This document shows, piece by piece, positions 11,051 to 23,295 of a DNA stretch of 64,000 bases; position 1 is the stretch's first letter, and each line of letters starts with the position of its first letter. A program made the translations under genes and the position numbers. The notes under the pieces were generated by a model. It worked only from the letters and a program-made list of their open reading frames with translations. It did not search any database and was not told the DNA's origin. Source of the DNA: Siderastrea siderea (lineage: Eukaryota > Cnidaria > Anthozoa > Scleractinia > Rhizangiidae); the NCBI GenBank assembly GCA_964030785.1, contig OZ034969.1:46924701-46988700 (forward strand), written 5' to 3'.

Positions 11051-11332
11051 GCGATTAGCGATTATTTACGAACTACTCAAGAATACACGCCATTTTCGTT
11101 TTTATCCTTTCCCGAGTTTGCTGTTTCGTAACATTCCATGATGTTAATGGAACTGTGTGTGATGCACGACTGAAAGATCCCAACGCAGATCCAAATATCA
11201 GTCAATCCTGACAGCGAATATTTAGACCACCATGCCGCAATGTAATATTCCTTTCAGTTGGTATGGATCACCGTTTTTTTACACTTCGCATGTTAATATC
11301 CACAGGCTGCAAGATAAACCCAAGGTGCCGAT

Positions 11333-13160
11333 ATGAAGATAACGCTGACCACCATTTTTTGTGTAGTGCTGTCGCTGGTTATCACCTTGTGTTCTGCGAA
11401 TAGCAACAGCAGTGGCAAATCAGGTGACAACAAGGTCAGTTTATTTTAGCGACGTAAAAACGGTGAATTCTTCTTTATCTCACCTAACCATTACTGCTAC
11501 TAACCTATGCTTATTTTTTAGAGCTCTACAGTTTCTGACAGTCTCCTTTTCCTTTTCTCTTTTTTTTTTTGTTCCCTTACGTCTATCTTGTGAAATGCCA
11601 CTTTCTTGTGATGAAGGAGTCAAGGCGCGTCTATGAAAACTTATCAAACATTTCCGAGAAAAATGTTTGCGTTTTCTTCGGCTTTATAATTTGGCTTTTC
11701 ACTAAGTTCACGTTTGATACTATAGTGTTGTAATTAACTAGGTGCTTATCAACAAAAGTGCGGTCTTACAAAGTAAATCGATAATCAGCAGTATAATGTT
11801 TTCACTGTTTCTAGAGAAATACGGTAATTTATACAAATATTGACTAGTACTACTAATGGGGAGTTATTGGTTTTATTGTATAAGTCTGTTGCCCGAGCTA
11901 CAAAACTGCGCTATTCATGCTGTTTGTGTCAAAATTACATCCACATCACACTTCTATTCAATTGCATTCCTTTCACTTAGGGTCCTCAACAGACATCGCC
12001 ATATGGATCTTGTGCACACAGTCCTTGTTTCTGCGCACCTGGAATTCCAGGCATCCCAGGAAGCCCTGGACCCGCGGGACCAGCAGGTGTTTGGGGATCA
12101 CCCGGCAATCATGGACCTGAAGGACCAATGGGCCCGCGAGGAAACAAGGGTGACGAAGGCGCTCGTGGAAGACAAGGTATCCAGGGTCTTAAGGGAGCTC
12201 AAGGTCCCTCGGGTCCTGCGGGTCCACCTGGAAAGAAGGGACAACAAGGCGCTCGTGGAAGCCAAGGTCCCCAAGGTTCCAAGGGACCTCAAGGACCCTC
12301 GGGTCCTGCTGGTCCACCCGGGAAGAAGGGTGATGCAGGTGCTCGTGGAAGTCAAGGTCCACCAGGCCTCCAGGGTCCACCAGGCTCCTTGGCTCGTAAC
12401 TGGAAGCAATGCGCTTTCAAGAATATAAATGACGACAAGGACAGTGGATTAATCAAGGTAAATACGAAACTCGCAACTTTACAAACCCTAACTTATTACG
12501 TCCACAAATATTTCTGTTAAATTGATCAGCTAAATCGTATATAGCTCCAAGTTAGAACTTTGAACATGTCTAAGATAAATCTTTGGGAGATTAGTAGCAA
12601 GAAATTTTCAATCAAAATTTATCATAAATGGTCTAAAGTCGTGCTGTTTATCCTGTGCGTGTTTTTTATGCTACCGTCAGTACTAGTGTAGCTTTTCTCT
12701 TGTCGTAGCTCAATTTATTTACACTGAACTTAATATTCTTGAGATTTTGATTTCTTCTTTTTCTTTAGTTTCTCCTTTTTATTCTTTTTCTCAGGAATGT
12801 GTGTTTAAGAAAATGTCTGACAAAACAGCCTTGCGAGTCTACTGGGCCGGTAATCTTCGCATCAGAAACTGCGACAACTGCTGCAGGCGATGGTATTTTA
12901 CCTTTAACGGTGCAGAGTGCTCAGCTCCGGCAGCGATTGATGGTGTGGTTTTCATGCGGTATGGAACTGGTGGGAAATATTATAAGAATTTACTTCGCCC
13001 ACGTCACATTGAAGGAGTCTGCGAGAAACTCCACAAGGGCACAGTGCGCGTAGGATTCTGGGTCGGTAACTGTGCTGGTTATGGATCTGCTGACTCGTAC
13101 ACAGGCTGGAACTCAGTGTCCCGGATCTACGTGGAAGAAATGCCTCCCCAACAAGCTTAA
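11333..13160 (+). CDS. CTHRC1-like secreted collagen, copy B1 (complete)
   Basis: Exons 11333-11434, 11981-12457 and 12795-13160 join in phase 0 to give 314 residues. Exon 1 (34 aa) starts MKITLTTIF and has a hydrophobic core at about residues 4-22, a signal peptide with probable cleavage near CSA. Exon 2 (159 aa) begins with a linker bearing three cysteines (SCAHSPCFC), then 38 uninterrupted Gly-X-Y triplets, then RNWKQCAF. Exon 3 (121 aa) is the globular domain with NCDNCCRRW, FNGAECS, GVCEK and TGWNSVSR. Human CTHRC1 is shorter, with only about a dozen triplets, so the collagen rod is about three times longer here. Donors are GTCAGT and GTAAAT; acceptors are CACTTAG and TTCTCAG. AATAAA is at 13332-13337. 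This is the cleanest B-type copy: no stop, frameshift or lost cysteine. The start ATG is the first in the exon and is shared by all copies. Confidence 0.9.
12203..12379 (+). repeat. Tandem 90-bp collagen cassette in exon 2 of B1
   Basis: The coding sequence repeats a 30-residue block starting [13 protein letters not shown]: 12203-12292 and again from 12293. B2 has only one. A0, A3 and A5 have two. Confidence 0.8.
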
Positions 13161-16100
13161 AAAGAGCAGATTTTGTTTCTTCTTTGTAAGTTTAAGGCCC
13201 TTTAAAGGTGTAATATCAATATAGGGGTGATAAAGAAGCTCGCTTAAAAACAAATTATTAAGATATGAACTCTTGTGGGTGCATTAAGGTTGTTTTAACT
13301 CAGTGACAGCAATGTAAAACAAGGATAAGCGAATAAATGTGGGATAAATGAGTAAAACAGCGTATTGTATCAGTTTCTCCGTAACTACTTTCGTTTTTGA
13401 ATTATTATAGGGAGTGTGTCACGGAAATTTTGGTGCCAGTTTTGTCAGTGAATACTGTTCTAAAATATTAATTACGACTGGATACCGTCGCTCGTGAAAA
13501 AGTTCTCGTATAACACAAAGAAGTTTTCAATTGATTTCTTAAAGGAAAACAAATCATTATCAATCCAAAGCGATTTTTTTTTCAAGACACAATGGCAGAA
13601 CTTGAGGTTGCAATCCACTTCCGATCCTGGCCATTTGTATCGTCAATGTTTTAACGTAGTAAACGAAACTGGCTCATTTAGGATCTTCAAAGTGTTCGTA
13701 AAGGAAGCTGACAGACATAGTCCTTATAAATTTTGCAGAGTCCTTAATTATGTTTTATTTTGATGTCATCAGACAGCTTTGGTCCAGTACCCCTTGTTAA
13801 TGACTATAACTGAGAACAATGATGCAAAGCATATTGAAAGAATTTGAATTTTGCTCAGGAAGAGTTCACGTCTTTTCGGATGACTGAATCTCAGTCTACT
13901 GCAAGTCACGATTTATTGAACTGCCCCAAATGGGGAAAAAACTAATAAAGGAATCTAGCTTCTCGTTAATGTAAAAATTTTTCGAAAAACATCATATTAG
14001 CGTTTTGTAAGTTAGCGCTTTCGTGATAGTAGTAGAGTCCCTAATTATGTTTTTGTACTTACTTACTTTTTTCACAGTCAACGGGACTTAACGAACAATT
14101 AATTCGGTTATCAGTTTTCTCACTAAAAAACAAAACAAAAGATTCCCCTTGCCTGTTCCGAATACAGAGCCTTTTCCAAAAAAATGTCATTTTATGAAAA
14201 CACTTGAGACACTGTTAAACCCAGGTGCAAAATTTGGCTTCTGCGTCCAGCTGCTTCCCCCCCCCCCCCCCACCCCCCTCTTCCATTTTTTTGTTTTTCT
14301 TGCTTCACACCATGTCCAAATCATCCTACAGCACTGAAAGGGGGGACGGGGTACTTGGGGAAATTAGTGGCTTCCCTATGGTATAAGGCAATTTTGACTA
14401 TGCAAAAGAGGTTTTGCATTGGCAAAAGTGTCTCAACAATTCTGCGACCAACTGTAGCAACTGAAAAGGAAGCAGTCCAAATGTCCCACTTATCATAACG
14501 AATTCCGGCTCGAGACCCTGTTGTCTCCCCGCCTTTTTTCCTTGTTCTTTTGAAAACCTGTCTTCTTTAAAAATTGTACTTCTCGCTCCCTCTTTTCCCC
14601 TCGTTTCTCGTAGGTTCCCACCTCCCAGATAGCTCAGTCGTACACACAAGCAATTGCAACCGTACACTTAAGCCAGAATGTACAAAAAACTAACATGAAG
14701 AATAATAGCACCAAAACTTTTCACGGTTTATAATTAAAAGTCTTAGAAGAATTTCACTCTGGGAATCACTGCCACATTTGTTGCTTCCCTCATTCTCTTT
14801 CCCAGAGTTGGCGTCCGTTCGGTGAGGCCTTCGTGAACAGTGCGAAAATCATTAGGGACTTAGTAGCTAAGAACAGACGGCTTTGATGTTCAGGATTAAC
14901 TTGTCTGCTTGTCAGAGTTCAGGCCTTTTTCGCAGTCATAATTGACGGCCCTTCATGTTTATACTCGACTATAAAAAATTTATGCAGGACCACCAGAAGT
15001 TGTGTTACTGTTTGCCCTTTTAAAACTTATGGAAATGTATGCGAATACTGAAAGGCTTATGTTATAACAAAATATTGCAAGGACGTATTTATTGTCGTTG
15101 CAGTTCTAAAGGGTGAATTTTGGGGATTAGAAGGTTTTCAACGAAGTGTTTTGCTGTAACAAAAACCTCTTGGTATTCCCGTACATTCCCTATAAATTTG
15201 TAAAGTACTGAACAGTCAGACTTCTTGCACATGGGAGGCCTTTGGAATTACTGAAACAGGAAATATATAAATAAAACAGCTACAACTATTTTATCTAAAA
15301 CTAATTTTTAGATCTTTGAATTCTGATCCCCTTGAGAGACGTATTTCCTTTAGCGGATCGTGATGGAGAAAGGAGCTAAAAAGGAAGGGCAACTAGCCTG
15401 GGAGGGGGCTGGGGGAACGAGCTGGAATGGTACAAAGTATATGGCTAAACTTTCTATGGAACATTATCTAAAGGTAGGCAAAAACAGAAGCCCTCGGTGT
15501 GCTGACCTGAACATATTAATTTACTTGTAATCTCTTGATTAAGATTATTAGCATCTAGAGAGACACGCAATTTTCTCTCGAGAAAAAGGATTGCATGATA
15601 AACTAAAATGGGTGGAATCCTGGGGATGTGTCAAGTTGTAGTACATAAAGTAGTAACCCGTGTTGTCGTCACAAGCACTCAAAACAAAGATGGCAAGTTC
15701 AGGTTGGACTTCATTTCAACCCTGGCAAAACCAGCCTCTTCCCGCAGGCTGGGAGGCCAGATATGATGCGAACGTCAGACGATAGTAAGTATTTACGAAC
15801 TTGAGAGTGATTTATTTTGTGGTACTTCTGGAATTCGCAAAAAGGGAAACAAACCTTAAAATTCCGGTTTCCTCAAGTCGAACCTCTTTCAAGCCGCTCT
15901 TTGGCTAATTCGACTGCCAGTTGGCTTACAACAGCGTTTTGATAGAAACAAATATAGTTGGAATGTCTATTTAGAAAGTTTCACAGGCTTGTCGTTTTTC
16001 TTTTATCTAGCATTCTTTGGCTAATTTACTTAGAACTGTTCATAAACATGCGAAATACACTACTGTTAAAGCGCGATAGCTAATATATTTTAAAAAATAT

Positions 16101-16504
16101 CTCTCCCTTGATCGATTTGTTGGTTAATGATTTCGAACGTTTTGCTACAAATTAGGCTTAAGCCTCAGGCAGATAAATAACAGTTTTGCTACTTTGCCAT
16201 AGTTGGTACTACACCTAGTTTACTGAACTAAAACTGTTTCTAGCTAGCCTGCGCGCAGGCTAACTGCTGCTTGCTGAGTTTTTCGTGCGAGTAATTATAA
16301 ACCAGGGGGCAAAGTTGTTATTTGCGAGCAAATTAAAGTGAGTGTGCTTGCATCCTAGTAAATTCTGAATTCTGCCACTTACCTGGTGACAAGTCTTCAC
16401 TACCCATATAGTAAATATCCAAGCTGTACAAGCAAAGCAAAATGTAAACAAACATGACAACAGATTTTTGCACCAGATGTCTACAAGTTCCGGGTTACAC
16501 ACTA

Positions 16505-17709
16505 GGCAGGCCTTCTGACAGGGTGCGCGGGTGGTGGACCACACAATTCGGTCAAACCCGCATAATAACGCACAATTCCCAAAACCCCGCAAAATCCCAC
16601 ACAATACTGAAAGATTTGCTTAAACATTTAATTAAATCAGGTATCCTATTGATTACCAAGATTCCTTAAAACTTTTTAGGCAATTTCCAGGCTATTAACC
16701 TTCCGAAACAATCGAGAAATCGCTTTCCTCGATCGCTCAAGCGGATGTAAAAACGACATGGCGGTCTTTCGTCACTCTGCGCCGGCCTGGGCACTAGTTC
16801 CAGTTCGATCTACTTTTTTTAGTCAACTTCAATAATCTGGTTTTGTTTTCGAGCGTATCGCTTCCTCGTTCAGTTTAATAATATGTCGGGGAACAAAGAA
16901 GAAATGCTGAAGAAATGAACCAAGGCGCCGAAATGACTGTCACTGTTTCTGAATTATTTTTGCAAAGGACTGATCAAATTTGCGAATTGACAAAGAAACT
17001 AAATCGTTAAACTTCGGTCAGAAGAAAATCATTCAGTTCTGATCTGCATACTAGATTTGATTTTTTTCATTCACGTGAAAGGCATTTTCATTCGAGAAAC
17101 TGCAAGTTCTACGATCTACTTGGTAAGTTGTTGAGAAAAACAAACATGCCATCAAACACTGTATCAAATCACATTTAGCACGCAATTTGCATACATCTCA
17201 GTTTGTGTTTTTGCGGCTAACTTCAAAGAATTTGTGAACCTTTAATGGGGAATTATTCACACTACATATTATTAATTAAAGACAGCAAAACTGCAATGGA
17301 TTTTTTTTATAACGGAACTCGTTTAGATCGGAAATATTTTATACTGAAGTTTTATTTTTGGTTTTATACGCGTGTTAATAAATAAAGCCCGATCGAGTTT
17401 ATCGTGTCATGCAGACACAGTTTTAGTTTCGAGTCAAACTACTCTTTGGTAAGAAAAAAAGCCACAAATTGGCAACTGCTGGGTATATATCTATCGCCAG
17501 AGAAAGAAATTCAGTCGTATTTTTCATTTATACAGAATTTGCTCCCCGTCGGGTCTGGCTAGAACACTGGAGATTGAATATTTGGTTCGTCACAAGATTA
17601 CACAATCCCACACAATTCCCCGCACAATTGACGTTTTTTCCCACACAATTTGCCCCCAAAATCCCGCACAATGTTAATTTTTCTCCCACACCCTGTCAGA
17701 AGGCCTGAC
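16505..17709. mobile_element. Non-autonomous DNA transposon with inverted ends
   Basis: Ends share CAGGCCTTCTGACAGGGTG in inverted orientation (about 16507 and 17687-17705), each bordered by TA (16503-16504, 17710-17711). Both arms carry repeated CCCACACAAT/CCGCACAAT-like motifs, in inverted orientation relative to each other. About 1.2 kb; no transposase frame seen. Confidence 0.65.
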
Positions 17710-18548
17710 TAGGAAGGACTGATTATGGTTAGCACCTTAATGAACATGTGATTAGGCATCCTAATGTTTTAGAAAATCTGGGGCATCTTCCACTGTCAGC
17801 TCCTTAAAAATGGTGTAACAAGCACCCTTTTCTTCTCTTCTCAATAGCCACTGTCGTCTCCACCATTTTTGTCAACATATCTGACACATATCTTTATCAA
17901 GCATCATCATTAACAGAACCAAGAGCTTCGTTTTCTCAGCCACGGCAGCTGTGATCTTTTTTCTTATTTAAAAATTAGTTACCAGCGACCATCATCATAC
18001 AGGTACATGTTGTAGACAGGCCATTGCAATAAGTTGCTTCGCGTGCAATAGGTAGGCATCTTGACCAAGCGACATGTCACCCAAGCAGTGCACATGAGAT
18101 GGCATTTTTTGGTGACCTGTCGCTTACTGTGTTCCACAGTGGAGTGGAATACAACCAAAGGAAATTATAAACACAGGGAATAATTATGCTGTGTACGTGT
18201 GTACTTTGTGGAGCTCAATATGGAACTGAGACATTTGGTTACATGACCAGACACTGCTGAAAGTTAATTATGACTGATTATAATTTGTTGCGATTTCACA
18301 GTTATTTCATTGACCACAGCACCCACAGGACAACTTGGGAGGATCCCAGGGTGAAAAAGCCCGAAGCCATTCCTATGAGTCAATTTAAGGTGAAATGAAA
18401 AACAGTCAAACAGAATGTACAGGCACAGTAAAACAATGTTCACCTATAAAAGCCCCTGTGAAGACACTGTTGGACACAGGACCCTCAATACAGTCAAACC
18501 ATTATTATGGACACTGCTGCATGAGACCTGCATGAGACTTGTAAGGGA

Positions 18549-18768
18549 AGCAGTGTGGCTGAGTGGTTAGTGCACCAGACTTGAAATCCAGAGCTGCCGG
18601 GTTGAAATCCTGCTTCTGAACTCTACATGTAGCTATAGTTGTTCCTGGTAGTTCCGAGTTCAACTCCTTGACCATGTTTGTAAATAGCCAACTGGTCTGC
18701 CTCTCTGCCAGTTGGGGTTCTTACATGTGACTCTATTATGTTCAATTGGATTATTATTATTTTTTTTT
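18549..18768 (+). mobile_element. SINE derived from tRNA-Ser(UGA)
   Basis: The head at 18550-18620 resembles a serine tRNA. A box TGGCTGAGTGG is at 18556-18566, an anticodon region CTTGAAATC with TGA lies near 18580, and a B-box-like GGTTGAAATCC is at 18600-18610. A non-tRNA body follows, ending in a TTATTATTATT/T-rich tail. Stem pairing is imperfect, so it is a SINE rather than a working tRNA gene. Confidence 0.7.
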
Positions 18769-20080
18769 GGAGTGGTCAATCAAGTTATTAAAATAATATT
18801 ATTACTTTTAAAATGGGTCTATGTTATTAAAAGGCTATCTGTATCAAGCAGACTAAGTTATATGGGTTACCTAACCCTGTCACTCACGAAAAAAGTTCCA
18901 TTAGAAGACACCAATTACATGTAGAAAGCTGTTTTTTGGCCAGCATCTAGATAAAATGCAGCCATATTATTATATATTATATATTTAGGAGTTTTACTGA
19001 TTTTCGGTTTGGATTCTAATTTTTCTGCAGTCGATATTTATTTCGGTTATGTGAATTTTTATACGTCCGTGGTTCATTCCTATTTGATCAGTTAATTTAT
19101 TTTTGAGTGAAAAGAAAACAGAGACGTGGCTACACTAGCGATTGTTTGCTCGCACGAGCGAGCAAATTTTTTGCCAAACATTTTCGCGTCGCCAGCGCGC
19201 TGCGAACATCCCACTTGTAGCCACCCTTGCACAGGCGCCGATGTAAGAGCTTGAAAAAGTGGCAAGATATTTTATGAGCTGAATGTTTCACGATGAAGCC
19301 GATGTTTTACAGCAACGTGTTGCCAAATGTATCCACCAACGCGTGCTGGCAAATTAAAGCGACAACTTTGAAAAAATGCGTGCCTGTGAAAGCCGTTTAG
19401 CCGCGGCTAAATATTTCAAAAACTCGCGGAGTCTTAAAAAGTTTCAAGTATTCGGGAAGCCAACAGCAGCTAGAACATTCGGGGGACAAAAATCTCTTCC
19501 CTAAAATATTCTGCTAAGGAACCTGAACAGATTGATCTGTGTTAGCTAAAGAACCCAAGAACACACAGGAAGACATTTCAAGTATTCTGACGGATTTTCT
19601 CGAAGGGTGCCACTGAGATTTCGCTTTTATGGACCATTCAGGGAGAAAGGAAATACCCGGCTTACTAAAAACTCAAATATTCTAACTAAAATGTGCACGT
19701 TTTAACTAACCCACTGTTTTGTTTCTGGTTAATATGTCTGAGGGCAATTCAAGAGCTAACATACAGATTTTGTAATGTTCTACGCCTGGATAATGTTCAC
19801 TATTCCTTTTCAGTAATGTTCTACTGTTACTTTTACAAATAAACTGATCAAACACGTCGCAGTCGTTCGCAGCATCACTGAAGCAAATTTCGCTCCAAAA
19901 CGTAGTCATTCACTTGTCAGAACGAGAACTGTCTGAAAAAAAAAATGATATTATCACATGGGCGACTTAGCTTAGCTAAAGTCTTTGTACAAAGAGTATC
20001 TAGGGACCCACAGACCATAGAAACGGATAGAAATACACTGATCGTGATTAAGTTCTGCTCTTTTACGGTGTGATATATAT

Positions 20081-20190
20081 GTTATTTACCGGCCGGGAGG
20101 TCCGTATAGGGAAAAACTGTGCCCGCGGTCTTGACCAAGACCAAGGGCACAGTTTTTCCCTATACGGACCGACCTAGGCAGGTAAATAAC
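20081..20190. repeat. Near-perfect 110-bp hairpin
   Basis: The arms 20081-20124 and 20145-20190 are inverted copies with a few mismatches. The loop itself contains GGTCTTGACCAAGACC, again a palindrome. Confidence 0.8.
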
Positions 20191-20889
20191 ATTTTTATTT
20201 TTTTCCCAACATTTGCGAGTTTGCAGATCAATCTTGAAAGGTTGTCAGAACGCGCGTAAGTTTCACTGAGTCAGATGGCAGGAAACCGTGGAGAGAATGT
20301 AATCATAAACATTTCAAACTTTTTTAAAACTTAAGTTTAATATTTTCGACTAGAAACTACGGCCGTATCAACACGGAAAGGTTGTTTTTCAAGAACAGAC
20401 ACGCACATGGAAAATCCTGCTCGGCATAGGGATAAACAACCCAATTAAATACTTATAATTAAGCTTAAGCTTACTAAAAACAAAACCATAGGACTCAATC
20501 GTTAGGACAGGTTTTAATTACCCTTGCGTAAAAAATGAAAGAAAATAATACTTCGAAAAACATTTCTGTTTAGCCTAATTACTTTCTTTTTATGTTTTGC
20601 TTCGTACCTGTGAACGTATGTGCTGGTTCTTTGGATATAAACAATTTAATTATTTAGCGAAATCGTTTGGTTTGATCTCAGTTTTAACCAAAGCGAACGG
20701 TGGGCTGGCTTTTAAGCTTATCTTTACATTTACGACAGATGAAAAGCAAAATTCCAGTTTAAGCCTGCACAATTTCTTGAATGAAAATATGCCGCCCCTC
20801 GTTAATTTAAGAGAAAAAACTGAAAAACGAAGTCATTAAAGTAAATATCGGAGTCAAAAGGCATTGCGGTGATCGCAATTTAAAACTAA

Positions 20890-21302
20890 GGGGCTGTTTA
20901 CATGGAGGGAGGAAGATCCTACCGCTAGGAAGATCCTAGAAGGTGGATCATCCTAGCGCCATATGTTTTCTGTATTCAGTTTACATGCAAAATGTTATAT
21001 TTGGCCCTAGCACTAGGATCTTTCTAGCGCTAGGATCTTCCTAGCTGAGAGATAGGAAGATCCTAGTGCTAGGAAGATCCTAGCACCATGTAAACTACCT
21101 TCGCTAGGAAGATCCTAGTACTAGGGACAGAAAAACAAATATGGCGGCGGTCGGGCGTTCAGCTGCTAAGGGCCGACAGTTTTATTTGATTTCCAGCAAC
21201 CGCCCCGACCGAAATTTTTGAATGTAAACCAAACGAAAATTTGTTTCGCCTTCTAGGATCTTCCTAGTGCTAGGATCTTCCGCCGTCCATGTAAACAGCC
21301 CC
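20890..21302. mobile_element. MITE with GGGGCTGTTTACATGGA ends and internal CTAGGAAGATCCTAG palindromes
   Basis: Perfect terminal inverted repeats (GGGGCTGTTTACATGGA and its inverse at 21286-21302), flanked by TAAAACT at 20881-20887 and 21303-21309. The interior holds many copies of CTAGGAAGATCCTAG or its halves in both orientations. The ends and a 7-8-bp duplication suggest a hAT-type element; this is inference. Confidence 0.72.
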
Positions 21303-22912
21303 TAAAACTGCTGTGTTAAGTGAATTCAACAACAAACTCACCAACCGCCATGCTAAGCTACACAAAATTGAAACGAGTACTTGCCTTTTGAAGGTATTTC
21401 AAGGTCTTTAATTCCCCTCCTTGTTGAACTTTCCATTTACAACACACACAAGAATTGTGACTTGCCAAAAAAGTCGCATCTTTGAGCCGTAAATAAAAAA
21501 ATTCTCGAGTTCAACTTTCATTCAATGGTTTTCGCGCGGTTAATTGGCGCGGTTACCATGACAAAACCGGTCCGGATAGGAAAAAACTGGACCGGCGGAA
21601 CGCGCGTCAACAGCCAATGAAATTTAAGGATTCCGGATTCCGGACCGGAAAAATGCTTAAGAAAAAAATAAAACAGGTTATTATATGGCAAACAATTCTC
21701 CAGTCTAAATCGAGCGTTCTGATTGGTTAGTTTTCGGTCGGGATTTTACAGTACGGACCATTACCATGGAAACGGTCCTTTTTGGATATTTCTTTTCGCG
21801 CTCCCGCTGCCTCAAAATTCAAACTGCGAAAACGCAAGAAGATAAAAAAAAGGAAAGGTTTGGAGCTGGTACAAAACAAATGAACGAGGTAAAGACGTCT
21901 GTTTAGAAAAAGCGCTCTTCGATTAACTTTACCGACTTTTTGATATAAGCAAAAGACTCGCCAGTAGTGAATCAAAAAGCATGGCCAACGATCTTTAGTG
22001 ACTGTGTGTGTTTATTGTTTTTTTGTACGGCTATAGACTGTAAGCTGTAAAGAACCGAATAAATCGGCCAAGACTTAAATAATAATTATTAAAATTCAGC
22101 ATTTTACAAAAGAGTACGTTTCTCACAAGAAAACCTCTCGACGAAAAAAAAAGAAAACTGCAAAACATCTAACAAACGGCTTTCATCGGCAACTGAAAAT
22201 CGAAAGGAAACGATCACGTTCTTGTCTAGTTTAATATCGGCCATCACTTCAGTCAGCACTTTCCACGTGAACAAATTAAAGCTATACGTACATGCATTAA
22301 ACTAACAGTTTACCTTGATTCCTCAGCGAGAATTCTGCTCTTGTAATGGACATCCTTGAAAATAATTTTAGCTTGTTCACTGAAGTCCGCTCTTGCTGTA
22401 GCTCGCGCTAAAAATAACTGTTAGGTGCGACAAAAATTTGCTCTCAGCATCCACAAAGTTCTCCATAAAGCCACTGAGCCAAACAACTCGCAGAATTGGA
22501 TGGAGAGATAATTTCCAGTGTCTTTTTTTAAAGTTCGAGTGTTCCTTTGTTCACATTACAGACTAACACGCTGCCACCATTTCCAGTTTGAGAAGCACGT
22601 TTTGATTTGTTATCGCGGCCTTTTCATTATTCTCCTTTTTCCCGAATTGTCTCCGCCCATAACGAAGAAGTATTTTCAAATAAAACTATCTTGTGTTGGA
22701 GAGGACGACGAAAAACTGACACATATAAGCAGAGCAGTTTTCATTCAAGAGCCACGCAAGTTTTTGCCGATCGACAGCAACGATCATCAAACTGATTCGA
22801 AAGCCAGTTAAAATCGCTCAGCCTGGCTTTTTGACATCGCACCGGAAATTGACTTGAATGAACTACCGGAAAGGTTGTTTCGTACGAAAAATGATGCCAT
22901 ATAATAAACTAC

Positions 22913-23052
22913 TTACTAACTTCACTTGCTCGGGACCGTACTGGGGAATATTGGCCCTCGGTCGCTTTTGTACGGACCTCGCTGCGCTCGGTCCGTACTG
23001 CCACGACCTCGGGCCAATATTCCCCAGTACGGCCCTCGCGTTCAGTTAGTAA
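22913..23052. repeat. 140-bp hairpin at the right end of the composite insertion
   Basis: Arms with CCGTACTGGGGAATATTGG and its inverse surround a second small palindrome (GTACGGACC...GGTCCGTAC). Confidence 0.75.
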
Positions 23053-23295
23053 GAGGTTAGTATTTTAGACAAGTTAAAGAATATGGAGATGATATACGTT
23101 TCACCTAGCCTTGAAATAATGGGATTAAATAATGTGTGTGGAGAAAAAAAGAAACACTTATCTCAAAGATAAAATCTCTCAGGCATTTTTTGCCCTGACC
23201 TTAAATCATCCCGCCTTTCGGAATATTGTAAAAACGCTTTTTTCCCCTGAAATCTGAGAGTAACAGAGCAAAATTCTCTCCAATTAAGGACGCAG

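Larger units (their letters stand above)
956..11332. repeat. Spacer alpha, copy 1 (A0 to B1)
   Basis: About 10.4 kb with no recognisable protein gene; open frames are short, AT-rich and not preserved between copies. It is nearly identical to 40356-50269 apart from small indels and one 451-bp insertion (3294-3744), and is more distantly homologous to the beta and gamma spacers. It holds the A0 3' UTR, three small transposons, a polypyrimidine tract (about 5099-5198), a promoter-like cluster (5364-5405), candidate untranslated exons (6749-6804, 9177-9226), the tandem ATTGG/CCAAT block (10345-10586) and the proximal palindrome (11039-11050). A roughly 270-bp stretch at about 7860-8130 differs from the beta and gamma junctions. 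Confidence 0.85.
15859..18984. other. Replacement block in spacer gamma
   Basis: Homology to the beta spacer stops near 15859 and resumes at about 18985 (beta 32782). The 3.1 kb between is unrelated to the 2.3 kb found in beta, and includes an inverted-repeat element (16505-17709) and a SINE (18549-18768). The replaced beta stretch contains the promoter-like cluster and the 56-57-nt candidate exon, so gamma lacks both. Nothing protein-coding is recognisable. Confidence 0.7.
20076..23060. mobile_element. Composite insertion with hairpin ends in spacer gamma
   Basis: A 3-kb block inserted where beta reads GTGTGATAACAGGGTATTTTAG (two parts: GTGTGATA before, TATTTTAG after). The left end is an almost perfect hairpin (20081-20190, arms starting GTTATTTACC and ending GGTAAATAAC). 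The right end is another (about 22913-23052, arms TTACTAAC... and ...GTTAGTAA). A third related palindrome lies at about 21567-21594. All share a CCGNNTAGGGAAAAACTG-like core. A separate MITE (20890-21302) is nested inside. The interior frames match nothing known to me. Confidence 0.65.

Noticed and set aside
11856..12428. Long overlapping frames in collagen exons, in the second frame and on the minus strand
   Set aside because: They are by-products of the GC-rich Gly-X-Y repeat; the true frame is fixed by the splice phase and by continuity into exon 3.
16260..16604. 114-codon minus-strand frame with many cysteines
   Set aside because: It crosses the left end of an inverted-repeat transposon, and the cysteines follow no known pattern.
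20881..21309. CRISPR-like array suggested by regularly repeated CTAGGAAGATCCTAG
   Set aside because: Repeats are in both orientations with irregular spacing inside a transposon with inverted ends, in an animal genome.
22518..22811. 97-codon frame inside the gamma insertion
   Set aside because: No recognisable motif and no paralogous copy to test conservation; more likely chance within transposon DNA.
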